From Bacteroidales bacterium (GTDB lineage Bacteria; Bacteroidota; Bacteroidia; Bacteroidales; Muribaculaceae), in NCBI GenBank assembly GCA_014800065.1, contig JAAVGX010000047.1, positions 7,026 through 19,580 of the forward strand: 12,555 nt of DNA. The letters are read 5' to 3'. Below the pieces are notes generated by a model. That model made no database searches. It was given only the letters and a program-made list of their open reading frames with translations, and was not told the DNA's origin. Shown here piece by piece: positions 1-7,797 of the stretch. The position numbers and the translations under genes are program-made. Positions within the stretch are counted from its first letter, which is position 1. Every line of letters begins with the position of its first letter.

Positions 1-7
1 TAATCGG

Positions 8-91
8 TGCCCGAAGCGGGAATCGAACCCGCATGGACGCAATGTCCAAGGGATTTTAAGTCCCTCGTGTCTACCATTTCACCATTCGGGC
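8..91 (-). tRNA. tRNA-Leu (anticodon UAA)
   Basis: Read on the minus strand, the 5' acceptor strand GCCCGAA (85-91) pairs fully with TTCGGGC (9-15), with A as discriminator at position 8. The anticodon stem AGGGA/TCCCT closes the loop CTTAAAA, which places the anticodon UAA at 56-58. The long variable arm (TGGAC ATTGC GTCCA) is the class II arm expected of leucine tRNAs. The T-arm has the usual TTCGAAT loop. The CCA end is not encoded: the bases after the discriminator read CCG. It reads UUA codons and is transcribed away from the penicillin-binding protein gene. Confidence 0.97.
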
Positions 92-105
92 TCCAAATGG
101 TGGTG

Positions 106-136
106 CAAATATACTACTTTTTGTTGATATGACAAA
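106..136 (-). promoter_or_regulatory. Bacteroides-type promoter of tRNA-Leu
   Basis: On the minus strand, TTTG (133-136) is followed after 19 nt by TATATTTG (106-113), matching the TTTG/TAnnTTTG consensus of the Bacteroidota primary sigma factor. The box ends 14 nt before the 5' end of mature tRNA-Leu, so only a very short leader would be trimmed. It overlaps the promoter of the penicillin-binding protein gene that faces the other way. Confidence 0.75.
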
Positions 137-151
137 AAATCGCTATCTTTG
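120..151 (+). promoter_or_regulatory. Bacteroides-type promoter of the PBP1A-led gene run
   Basis: TTTG (120-123) is followed after 20 nt by TATCTTTG (144-151), a full match to TTTG/TAnnTTTG. Transcription should start near 156-158, giving a leader of about 40 nt before the ATG at 200. Its -33 element lies inside the spacer of the divergent tRNA-Leu promoter. I see no convincing promoter in the short gaps further down the run, so this one may serve several of the five genes. Confidence 0.75.
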
Positions 152-199
152 TGTTTCAAAAAAATGTTTTTTTCGACAAGACGTACACATATATAATAT

Positions 200-2590
200 A
201 TGAGCAGTAAGACAGGCACCAAGGTATCATCCGGTTCGAGCCGGACGCGAACGATAATCCGCTGTATGTGGATTTGTTTCGCTGTTCTGGTTGTGATTGT
301 GGGCTTTTTCTTTGTTCTGGTTTACAATGGAGTCATCGGATATATGCCTCCTATTGAGGAGCTGAAGAATCCGCAGGATAAGTTTGCCACTATTGTTTAT
401 GCCTCCGACGGCGAGGAGCTGGGGCGCTATTTCCGAAATACGGGAAATCGCGTCTACGCTGATTTCGATGAGATTTCGCCGGCTATGGTTGATGCGCTGA
501 TCGCCACTGAGGATGCGCGATTCAACGAACATTCGGGTGTGGACCTGAAGGCGATTTTTCGCGCTGTTTTCAAGACGGTTCTTCTTGGGCAGAAGAATGC
601 AGGGGGTGGGTCGACCATCACTCAGCAGCTTGCGAAGCAGTTGTATACACCGCCGAGTTCGGGATTGCTGAGCCGCGCCATGCAGAAGCCTATCGAGTGG
701 ATGATTGCACTGAAGTTGGAGCGCTATTATTCGAAGGAGGAAATTCTGAAGATGTATCTGAATCAGTTCGACTTCCTTTATAATGCCGTTGGTATCAAGT
801 CGGCGGCGAAGGTTTATTTCAATAAGGATGCTTCGGAGCTTGATGCCCGGGAGGCAGCCATGCTTGTAGGTATGGTGAAGAATCCGGCGTTCTATAATCC
901 GATTCGCAAGCCGGAGCGTGTACTGGGGCGCCGTAATGTGGTGTTGGACCAGATGTACAAGGCCGATATGCTCACCCGTGAGGAGCGCGACAGTATTCAG
1001 GCTCTACCGCTGGGGATTGATTTTCAGCGAGTTGACCATAAGGATGGTCTTGCGCCCTATTTCCGTGAGGAGTTGCGCCGTATTCTTACCGCCAAGAAGC
1101 CTGTGCGCAGCAATTATCCATCGTGGGACGGTCAGCGCTATGTGGACGATTCGATAGCGTGGGCTACGAATCCGTTGTTCGGGTGGATTGAGAAAACCCG
1201 CAAACCTGACGGGACCAAGTATGATATTTATAATGACGGACTTAAGATTTATACCACTATAGATTCGCGAATGCAGCGCTATGCCGAGGATGCTGTTCGG
1301 GAGCATATGGAGACGCTTCAGGGTCAGTTTTTCAAGGAAAAGAAGAATTGGAGCGGGGCTCCCTACACATCGAACCGCGCCGAGCTGAGCGATGCCATGC
1401 GCGAAAAGCTCATCAGCAATGCACTGCGGCAGAGTGAGCGCGGGCGAGTGGCGCGTGTGGCCGGAACTAGTGCGGAGGCCTTTGAGAAGGAGGTTAATAC
1501 GCCTGTTGAGATGACGGTTTTCAGCTACGCCGGGCCGGTTGACACGGTGATGACTCCGCGCGATTCGTTGCTGTACACCAAGAGCTTCCTACGTGCCGGT
1601 TTTATGAGCATGGATCCTACGACGGGATTTGTGAAGGCTTATGTCGGAGGGCCCGACTATCATTTCTTCCAGTATGATATGGTTTCGACGGGTCGACGTC
1701 AGATAGGTTCTACCATCAAGCCGTTCCTTTATACATATGCCTTTGAGACAGATGAGTTTACCCCCTGTTCAACGCTGCTGAACGAGCAGCCGACGCTCTA
1801 TGATGAGAACGGTCGTCTATGGCAGCCTCGCAATGCGGGTCATGCCCGCGTTGGGGAGATGGTTGACCTGAGGTGGGCTCTGACCAATTCGAATAACTGG
1901 ATATCGGCTCGAATTATGGACCGTCTGAGCCCTGCGGAGCTTGTGAAGCGAATGCATTCATATGGCATTACGAACGAGCTACCGGCGGTGAAGTCGCTTT
2001 GTCTGGGCCCGTGCGAGGTTTCGCTCAAAGAGATGGTAACGGCCTACAGTGCTTTTGCCAACGGGGGCATGCGCTCCGACCCGGTGTATGTGACCGCGAT
2101 AGCTGATGCCAACGGCAATGTGATCAGCGACTTTGCGCCGTCGCAGACCGAGGTAATCACTCGCAAGGGTTATTACCGCATCCTGTCGATACTGCTCAAT
2201 GTTGTTGACGGCGGTACGGCCAATCGTCTTCGCCGGGCTCCCTTCAACCTTACGGCGCAGATGGGTGGCAAGACCGGTACCACCAACGACAATGCCGACG
2301 GCTGGTTCATGGGCTTTACCCCGGATTTGGTTTCGGGCACCTGGGTTGGCGGAGATGACCGCTATATCCACTTCAACAACATGGCGCAGGGGCAGGGAGC
2401 ATCGATGGCACTGCCTATCTACGGCAAGTTCATGAGCAATGTTTACGCCGACCCGGATCTGCCCTACAAGCAGGATTCCCGCTTCACGTTCCCCGGCGAT
2501 ATCGACCTTTGTGCGAGCGAGTTCGCCGGAGCAGATTATGAGGAAGAGGAGCAGGTGGTTGACGAGGCCATCACCGGTGCATTTGATTAG
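200..2590 (+). CDS. Penicillin-binding protein 1A, bifunctional transglycosylase/transpeptidase
   Basis: This is a class A PBP: it polymerises lipid II into glycan strands and cross-links the peptides on the outer face of the inner membrane. A short basic cytoplasmic tail precedes one transmembrane helix (about residues 20-45). The GT51 glycosyltransferase domain follows, with EDARF (catalytic Glu104), GGGSTITQQ (Ser138) and the later KEEILKMYLN motif. The transpeptidase domain shows all three penicillin-binding motifs in order: STIK (nucleophile Ser504, Lys507), SNN (Ser564) and KTGTT (Lys691). The length of 796 residues is normal for the family, and the protein ends in an acidic tail with EEEE. 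The ATG at 200 is the only start that keeps the short basic tail; the leader is A/T-rich without a clear Shine-Dalgarno site. It is the first gene of the plus-strand run, 52 nt before the guanylyltransferase gene. The family assignment is very secure; calling it PBP1A rather than another class A PBP is an inference. Confidence 0.96.
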   Translation: MSSKTGTKVSSGSSRTRTIIRCMWICFAVLVVIVGFFFVLVYNGVIGYMPPIEELKNPQDKFATIVYASDGEELGRYFRNTGNRVYADFDEISPAMVDALIATEDARFNEHSGVDLKAIFRAVFKTVLLGQKNAGGGSTITQQLAKQLYTPPSSGLLSRAMQKPIEWMIALKLERYYSKEEILKMYLNQFDFLYNAVGIKSAAKVYFNKDASELDAREAAMLVGMVKNPAFYNPIRKPERVLGRRNVVLDQMYKADMLTREERDSIQALPLGIDFQRVDHKDGLAPYFREELRRILTAKKPVRSNYPSWDGQRYVDDSIAWATNPLFGWIEKTRKPDGTKYDIYNDGLKIYTTIDSRMQRYAEDAVREHMETLQGQFFKEKKNWSGAPYTSNRAELSDAMREKLISNALRQSERGRVARVAGTSAEAFEKEVNTPVEMTVFSYAGPVDTVMTPRDSLLYTKSFLRAGFMSMDPTTGFVKAYVGGPDYHFFQYDMVSTGRRQIGSTIKPFLYTYAFETDEFTPCSTLLNEQPTLYDENGRLWQPRNAGHARVGEMVDLRWALTNSNNWISARIMDRLSPAELVKRMHSYGITNELPAVKSLCLGPCEVSLKEMVTAYSAFANGGMRSDPVYVTAIADANGNVISDFAPSQTEVITRKGYYRILSILLNVVDGGTANRLRRAPFNLTAQMGGKTGTTNDNADGWFMGFTPDLVSGTWVGGDDRYIHFNNMAQGQGASMALPIYGKFMSNVYADPDLPYKQDSRFTFPGDIDLCASEFAGADYEEEEQVVDEAITGAFD

Positions 2591-2642
2591 AGTGCAGTAA
2601 AGTAAATAAAGAATTAACCAACAACCTATAACTCCACAAAAG

Positions 2643-3722
2643 GTGAATCGTTATTGTGTAATAATGTGTGGCGGAATCGGCAGCCGCTTCTGGCCATACA
2701 GTCGTGCCCGCCTACCGAAGCAGTTTATCGACTTTCTTGGCACGGGGCGCACGTTGCTTCAGATGAGCTACGATCGCATATCGGAAATCGTTCCGGCATC
2801 CAATATCCTGATAATGACCAACGAGCGCTATGCGTCGCTTGTGCGCGAGCAGCTCCCGATGCTTGCAGAGGAGCAGATACTTTGTGAACCGGCGCGCCGC
2901 AACACGGCTCCGTGTGTGGCCTGGGCCGCCTGGCACATTGCAGCGCGCGATCCGGAGGCGTCGATGATAGTGACGCCGGCCGACCATGTTATCACCCGCG
3001 AGAAAGAGTTCGAACGCAGTATCCGTGCGGGCTTCGACTTCGTGGAGAATGTGGACAGTCTGATGACCCTTGGCATCACCCCCACCCGCCCAGAAACGGG
3101 CTACGGCTACATTCAGGTAGGCGAACACGTTCGCGGTGACATCAGCAAGGTGAAGACTTTTACCGAAAAGCCGGACCTCGAGTTGGCCAAGGTATTTCTT
3201 GAATCGGGAGAGTTTTTCTGGAATTCGGGCATATTCCTTTGGAGCGCCGGGAGAATTCAGGATGCCATGCGTACCTATGCCCCTGATGTCGCGGCGGTCT
3301 TCGATTCAGCCGATCAGGGCGTATTCCTGAATCCGGAGGCTGAGCGCGCATTCATCGAGCAGGCTTACCCCGGGTGCATGAGTATCTCAATCGACTATGC
3401 CGTGATGGAGCGCGCCACCAACGTGTATGTGGAAACGGTGACCTTCGGTTGGAACGACCTGGGCACGTGGAGCGCGCTGTATGACCTGTCACCCAAGAAT
3501 GAGGAGGCCAATGTGACTCAGAACTGCAATGTGCTGACCTACAACAGCACGGGAAATATTTTTGCCGTGCGCGGTGAGAAGCTGATTGTGGTTGACGGTC
3601 TTGAGGACTATATCGTAGCCGACGCCGACGGAGTGCTGCTGATCTGCCCCAAGGCTCGCGAGCAGAAAATCAAGCAGATGGTTACCGACGCGCGGATGAA
3701 ATTCGGCGAAAAGTACGAGTGA
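2643..3722 (+). CDS. manC: Mannose-1-phosphate guanylyltransferase
   Basis: The enzyme joins GTP and mannose 1-phosphate to give GDP-mannose and pyrophosphate in the cytoplasm. GDP-mannose is the precursor of mannose and fucose units in surface polysaccharides and glycoproteins. The nucleotide-binding signature GGIGSRFWPYSR (residues 10-21) is followed by PKQF (25-28). Other family motifs are EPARRNTAP (82-90), TPADHV (111-116), ETGYGYIQ (151-158), FTEKPD (173-178), FFWNSGIFLW (191-200) and WNDLGTW (280-286). At 359 residues it has only the guanylyltransferase domain plus the short C-terminal part; the phosphomannose isomerase domain of the long bifunctional form is absent. The start is GTG at 2643: the next ATG (2664) would remove the first beta strand before the GGxGxR loop. 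No other sugar-nucleotide gene is nearby, so its position in this run looks incidental. The symbol follows the family name, not a tested role. Confidence 0.93.
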   Translation: MNRYCVIMCGGIGSRFWPYSRARLPKQFIDFLGTGRTLLQMSYDRISEIVPASNILIMTNERYASLVREQLPMLAEEQILCEPARRNTAPCVAWAAWHIAARDPEASMIVTPADHVITREKEFERSIRAGFDFVENVDSLMTLGITPTRPETGYGYIQVGEHVRGDISKVKTFTEKPDLELAKVFLESGEFFWNSGIFLWSAGRIQDAMRTYAPDVAAVFDSADQGVFLNPEAERAFIEQAYPGCMSISIDYAVMERATNVYVETVTFGWNDLGTWSALYDLSPKNEEANVTQNCNVLTYNSTGNIFAVRGEKLIVVDGLEDYIVADADGVLLICPKAREQKIKQMVTDARMKFGEKYE

Positions 3723-3781
3723 GCCTGCGGCTTTTCTGATTTAGAAGAATAATCGTAAACCTGACTCAAAATTATACAACG

Positions 3782-5569
3782 ATGGCAATAGATAAAGTAA
3801 TTTCGGGCGCAGTGGCCAAGGCCGTAAAAGCGCTATATAATATCGACTGCGACCCCGGAACAATCGCAGCCAAATCGACCCCGAAGGAATTCGAGGGCAA
3901 CCTGACGGTGGTAGTTTTCCCGTGGGTAAAGGCCGCCCGTAAGGCTCCTGAGGCGGTGGGCAATGAAATCGGCGCCTGGCTTGCCGATAACGAGCCTGCG
4001 GTTTCGGGCTACAACGTTGTGAAGGGCTTCCTCAACATCACCATCACCCCCACCTACTGGAACGGTATCCTGGAGGGAATCGAAGCCGACGAGCATTTCG
4101 GCCTCAAGCCCGTGAGCGAATCATCGCCGCTGGTGATGGTGGAATATTCGTCGCCCAACACCAACAAGCCCCTTCACCTGGGTCACCTCCGCAACATTCT
4201 GCTTGGCAGCAGCTTGTCGAACATCCTTGCGGCGTGTGGCAATCGCGTGGTGAAAACCAACATTGTCAACGACCGCGGCATCCACATCTGCAAGAGCATG
4301 CTTGCGTGGCAGAAGTGGTTCGACGGGGCTACCCCTGAGAGCACCGGTATCAAAGGCGACCACCTTGTAGGAGATTGCTATGTGGCATTCGACAAGCACT
4401 ATAAGGCCGAAGTGAAGGAACTTATGGATAAGGGGATGCCCGAAGAAGAGGCCAAGAATGCAGCTCCCTCGATGGTAGAAGCACGCGCCATGCTCCGCAA
4501 ATGGGAGGAAGGCGACCCCGAAGTGCGTGCCCTTTGGGAAAAGATGAACAGCTGGGTTTATGCCGGCTTCGATGAATCCTACAAGCGCATGGGCGTGGAT
4601 TTCGATAAGATTTACTATGAAAGCCAGACCTACCTCGATGGTAAAGCCAAGGTTCTCGAAGGACTTGAAAAGGGACTGCTCTACCGAAAGGAGGATGGAT
4701 CGGTTTGGGCCGACCTTACGGCCGAAGGTCTTGACCACAAGCTGCTTCTGCGCTCTGATGGAACGTCGGTGTATATGACCCAGGACATCGGCACAGCCAA
4801 GCAACGCTTCGATGACTACCCCATCGACCGCATGGTGTATGTGGTGGGCAACGAGCAGAACTATCACTTCCAGGTGCTTTCGCTGCTGCTTGACCGCCTT
4901 GGCTTCAGCTGGGGCAAGGACCTGGTGCACTTCAGCTACGGTATGGTTGAACTACCCGAGGGCAAGATGAAGAGCCGCGAGGGCACAGTGGTGGACGCCG
5001 ACGACCTTATGGCCGAAATGGTACGCACTGCCCGCGAGGTGTCCGACGCTATGGGCAAAATCCAGGGACTCAGCGATGAGGAAAAGGACGCCGTGGCCGA
5101 AATTGTTGGTCTGGGAGCTCTGAAATACTTCCTCCTGAAGGTAGACCCCCGCAAGAATATGACCTTCAACCCCAAGGAAAGTATTGACTTCAACGGCAAT
5201 ACGGGTCCGTTCATCCAGTACACCTACGCACGCATCCGCTCGGTGCTTCGTCGTGCCGATGAGGCGGGATATAACAAAGAAGGGTACCACGACGTTATAC
5301 CGAACGAGAAGGAAATATCGCTGATTCAGCGTCTTAACGATTTCCCGTCGGTAGTGGCAGAAGCAGGTCGCAGCTACTCCCCTGCCCTGATTGCCAACTA
5401 CGCTTACGATCTGGTGAAAGAATACAACCAGTTCTACCACGACTGCTCCATTCTGAAGGAAGAAAACGCCGGAGTGCGCGCTCTACGCCTTGCCCTGAGC
5501 GATGCCACCGCCCGCACCATCCGCACCGCGATGGGACTGCTGGGCATCCGTGTTCCCGAACGTATGTAA
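3782..5569 (+). CDS. argS: Arginyl-tRNA synthetase
   Basis: This class I aminoacyl-tRNA synthetase charges tRNA-Arg with arginine in the cytoplasm and needs tRNA for amino-acid activation. The N-terminal region corresponds to the ArgRS-specific Add-1 domain. SSPNTNKPLHLGHLRN carries the HIGH-type signature HLGH (132-135). The KMSKS-type loop reads KMKSREGT (from Lys395), one of the degenerate forms common in ArgRS. The family motif NFNGNTGPF-like stretch appears here as DFNGNTGPFIQYTYARI, at the start of the DALR anticodon-binding domain, and the protein ends in the typical LLGIRVPERM. The length of 595 residues is normal and no domain is missing. The ATG at 3782 follows a 59-nt gap after the guanylyltransferase gene; there is no strong Shine-Dalgarno sequence, as usual in this phylum. 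Confidence 0.97.
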   Translation: MAIDKVISGAVAKAVKALYNIDCDPGTIAAKSTPKEFEGNLTVVVFPWVKAARKAPEAVGNEIGAWLADNEPAVSGYNVVKGFLNITITPTYWNGILEGIEADEHFGLKPVSESSPLVMVEYSSPNTNKPLHLGHLRNILLGSSLSNILAACGNRVVKTNIVNDRGIHICKSMLAWQKWFDGATPESTGIKGDHLVGDCYVAFDKHYKAEVKELMDKGMPEEEAKNAAPSMVEARAMLRKWEEGDPEVRALWEKMNSWVYAGFDESYKRMGVDFDKIYYESQTYLDGKAKVLEGLEKGLLYRKEDGSVWADLTAEGLDHKLLLRSDGTSVYMTQDIGTAKQRFDDYPIDRMVYVVGNEQNYHFQVLSLLLDRLGFSWGKDLVHFSYGMVELPEGKMKSREGTVVDADDLMAEMVRTAREVSDAMGKIQGLSDEEKDAVAEIVGLGALKYFLLKVDPRKNMTFNPKESIDFNGNTGPFIQYTYARIRSVLRRADEAGYNKEGYHDVIPNEKEISLIQRLNDFPSVVAEAGRSYSPALIANYAYDLVKEYNQFYHDCSILKEENAGVRALRLALSDATARTIRTAMGLLGIRVPERM

Positions 5570-5610
5570 GCAATATAATTGACAACACTAAAAAATAATA
5601 CATAAAAACA

Positions 5611-6312
5611 ATGTACAACTACCAAACTCCTCCCACCCCTCCGAGCGTAGCCGGCATGCAGTCGCTGGTAAGCTCCACGATGAAGCGTGTGTATGTGAAG
5701 ATGTTCCTGGGCCTGTTGGTCACCGCCTTCACTGCCATGTATGCCGCCAGTTCATCGTTCATTCATTTCTATATCACTCACAGCTGGCTGATGTGGGTTC
5801 TGATCATCGCCGAGCTGGGAATTGTATTCGCCATTTCAGGTGCCATCAACAAGCTCAGCAGCGCCACGGCAACAATGCTCTTCTATGTATTTGCCATCGT
5901 TAACGGATTGATGCTCAGCACTATCTTCTTAGTATACAGCCCCGGGGCGATTACCAAAACATTCTTCATCACAGCCGGTACCTTCGGTGCGATGAGCATC
6001 TACGGTTATTTCACCAATTCCGACCTGACCAAATGGGGCTCATTCTTCTTCATGGCTCTGATTGGCCTTATCATCGCTTCGGTTGTGAATATGTTCGTTC
6101 ACAGCAGCGGTCTGGACTGGATTATTTCCATCGTTGGCGTACTTCTTTTTGTAGGCCTTACCGCCTGGGACACTCAGCAAATCAAGCGTATGGCCATGAT
6201 GACCGGCGTAGAGAACCAGGGCAAACTTGCCACCTGGGGCGCACTGAGCCTGTACCTGGACTTCATCAACCTGTTCATCTACCTGCTTCGCATCTTCGGC
6301 AACCGCGATTGA
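5611..6312 (+). CDS. Bax inhibitor-1/YccA family membrane protein
   Basis: This is an inner-membrane protein of the TMBIM/BI-1 family, whose studied bacterial member (Bacillus YetJ) is a pH-sensitive calcium leak channel; the physiological role in Bacteroidota is not settled. Seven hydrophobic segments fill residues 30-230. Family signatures are MKRVYVKMFLGL near the N-terminus, YGYFTNSDLTKWG (131-143), AWDTQQIK (185-192) and SLYLDFINLFIYLLRIFG (213-230) at the C-terminus. Asp187 and Asp217 are good candidates for the paired aspartates that form the pH sensor in the family. The Pro-rich N-terminal tail (TPPTPP) is probably cytoplasmic. At 233 residues it is of usual length. It starts 41 nt after argS and ends one base before the MATE gene, so these two are very likely co-translated. 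Confidence 0.93.
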   Translation: MYNYQTPPTPPSVAGMQSLVSSTMKRVYVKMFLGLLVTAFTAMYAASSSFIHFYITHSWLMWVLIIAELGIVFAISGAINKLSSATATMLFYVFAIVNGLMLSTIFLVYSPGAITKTFFITAGTFGAMSIYGYFTNSDLTKWGSFFFMALIGLIIASVVNMFVHSSGLDWIISIVGVLLFVGLTAWDTQQIKRMAMMTGVENQGKLATWGALSLYLDFINLFIYLLRIFGNRD

Positions 6313-6313
6313 T

Positions 6314-7639
6314 ATGCGTCGCTTCCGACCTTATTACAAAAGTATACTCTTACTTGCCTACCCGCTCCTTTTGGGGCAGGTGGGCAATATTTCGGTGGGG
6401 TTTGCCGACAATATCATGGTCGGGCACTCCTCCACGGCCGAACTTGCGTCGGCATCGTTTGTGAACAACTGGTTCAACATAGCCATCATGGCGTCGCTGG
6501 GTTTTGCCTACGGGCTGACACCGCTTTTGGGCGCACTCTTCGCCAAAGACGACAAGGAAAGCGTAGGGCGACTTTTGCGCGTTGGATTGTGGGTCAATAC
6601 CATATTCGCCATCGTCCTGACCTCTGTGATGACCATCATCTACTTTAATCTGGACCACTTCGGACAACCGGAAGAACTGATGGTGTACATCAAGCCCTAC
6701 TATCTTGTGGTGCTATCGGGAGTGCTTCCTATCAGCATCTTCGGCGTGATGTCGCAGTGGAGCTACGCTATTGGCAATACGGCTATCCCCACATGGATTC
6801 TTCTGAGCGGCAACGCCCTCAACATCCTCGGCAACTATGTGCTGATTTTCGGTCATTGGGGCTTCCCCGCACTTGGTCTTTTGGGCGCCGGCATCAGTAC
6901 TCTGGTTGTGCGCGTGCTGTGCATGGTTGTGATGTGCGGATTCTTCTTTTTCGGGCATCTCGGCGCCCCCTATCGCGGCGGCTTCTATCGCAGCCGGCGT
7001 CAGGCCGGAGAGCGCAGGAAGGTTTGGGTTACGGGCTTCCCCGTGTCGATGCAGATGACCTTTGAGACAGCTTCGTTCAGCGGTTCGGCTATCATGGCGG
7101 GCTGGATCGGCGCCCTCTCGCTTGCGGCATTCCAGATAGTGGTTATCACGGGTATGCTCGGTTTCTGCATCTATTACAGTATCGGCGGGGCTATGGCCAT
7201 TGTGCTGAGCCATGCTGCCGGACGCCACGACAAATGCGCCATGCGCCGAAGTGCCTGGGCCGGTTACCACATCACCCTGTGCGCCATGCTGGTGTGCTTC
7301 GGGTTGCTCACCTTCGCCGGCCCCACCATCATGGGCTGGTTCTCGGACGACCCCGCGGTGGTGTCGCTGGCTATCACACTGATATTTCCCATGATACTGT
7401 ACCAGTTCGGCGATGCAACTCAGATAACTTTTGCCAATGCCCTACGCGGCACGTCGCGCACGATGCCCATGCTATATATAGCCTTTGTGAGCTATGTAAT
7501 CATCGGCTTGCCGTGCACCTACCTCTTTGCCTTCCCCTTGGGGCTCGGGCTTTACGGTATCATTCTGAGTTTCACGGTGTGCCTTCTGCTGGCAGGTGCG
7601 CTATATTTCTACTACTTCATGCGCGCTACCCGAGAGTAG
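6314..7639 (+). CDS. MATE-family multidrug/metabolite exporter
   Basis: This is a cation-coupled efflux protein of the MATE superfamily (NorM/DinF-like) in the inner membrane. Its 441 residues hold about twelve hydrophobic segments in two similar halves, as expected. Recognisable pieces are GFADNIMVGH in the first helix (with the conserved acidic residue Asp32), the NILGNYVLIFG...GLLGAGIST region ending the first half, and ITFANALRG in the second half, equivalent to the conserved Q...LRG stretch. The ATG lies one base after the stop of the BI-1 gene, so translation is probably coupled. The substrate cannot be told from sequence: drugs, dyes and cell-made metabolites are all known for the family. 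The gene ends 24 nt before a strong hairpin terminator, so it is the last of the plus-strand run. Confidence 0.94.
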   Translation: MRRFRPYYKSILLLAYPLLLGQVGNISVGFADNIMVGHSSTAELASASFVNNWFNIAIMASLGFAYGLTPLLGALFAKDDKESVGRLLRVGLWVNTIFAIVLTSVMTIIYFNLDHFGQPEELMVYIKPYYLVVLSGVLPISIFGVMSQWSYAIGNTAIPTWILLSGNALNILGNYVLIFGHWGFPALGLLGAGISTLVVRVLCMVVMCGFFFFGHLGAPYRGGFYRSRRQAGERRKVWVTGFPVSMQMTFETASFSGSAIMAGWIGALSLAAFQIVVITGMLGFCIYYSIGGAMAIVLSHAAGRHDKCAMRRSAWAGYHITLCAMLVCFGLLTFAGPTIMGWFSDDPAVVSLAITLIFPMILYQFGDATQITFANALRGTSRTMPMLYIAFVSYVIIGLPCTYLFAFPLGLGLYGIILSFTVCLLLAGALYFYYFMRATRE

Positions 7640-7663
7640 GGCCTCCGGCACTTTTACACATCA

Positions 7664-7693
7664 AAGGGGTTGCATTTTCAGGTGCAACCCCTT
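7664..7693 (+). terminator. Hairpin terminator after the MATE gene
   Basis: AAGGGGTTGCA (7664-7674) and TGCAACCCCTT (7683-7693) form a perfect 11-bp stem with an 8-nt loop, followed by the T-rich ATTATTTT. It lies 24 nt past the MATE stop and faces the convergent DUF3943 gene, so it may work in both directions; on the minus strand the U-tract is poorer. Confidence 0.87.
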
Positions 7694-7716
7694 ATTATTT
7701 TGCGTGTGATTTGGCA

Positions 7717-7728
7717 ATTTGCGCAAAT
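7717..7728. repeat. Perfect 12-bp palindrome ATTTGCGCAAAT
   Basis: The sequence ATTTGC/GCAAAT is a perfect palindrome without spacer, lying between the MATE terminator and the 3' end of the DUF3943 gene. It has the form of a dimeric protein-binding site but sits between two convergent genes, where no promoter is expected. Its role is unknown. Confidence 0.5.
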
Positions 7729-7750
7729 GTACGGATTTTTGTCCTTTGCA

Positions 7751-7797
7751 CAGTTGTACTTTTGTCTGCGATATGGAAAGGCTAAAAAGTACAACTG
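7751..7797. repeat. 13-bp inverted repeat overlapping the DUF3943 stop; possible terminator
   Basis: CAGTTGTACTTTT (7751-7763) and AAAAGTACAACTG (7785-7797) are perfect inverted copies with a 21-nt spacer. The right arm encodes the last residues of the DUF3943 protein (Ser-Cys-Thr-Phe) and the stop codon lies just inside the loop. In RNA the stem would form as the ribosome leaves the gene, which suggests a 3'-end or terminator function for the minus-strand transcript. No U-tract follows the stem on either strand, so intrinsic termination is unproven. Confidence 0.55.

Noticed and set aside
3718..3738. A short AGCC-TGC-GGCT hairpin followed by TTTTCT after the guanylyltransferase gene, as a possible terminator.
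   Set aside because: A 4-bp stem is too weak to claim termination, and argS follows at once on the same strand with no visible promoter.
4121..4930. A 269-codon minus-strand open frame inside argS.
   Set aside because: It is antisense to a complete, well conserved synthetase; the open frame is a by-product of GC-rich codon use.
6713..7270. A 185-codon minus-strand open frame inside the MATE gene.
   Set aside because: The product is polar and His/Ala-rich without a domain, while the plus strand encodes an intact MATE protein.
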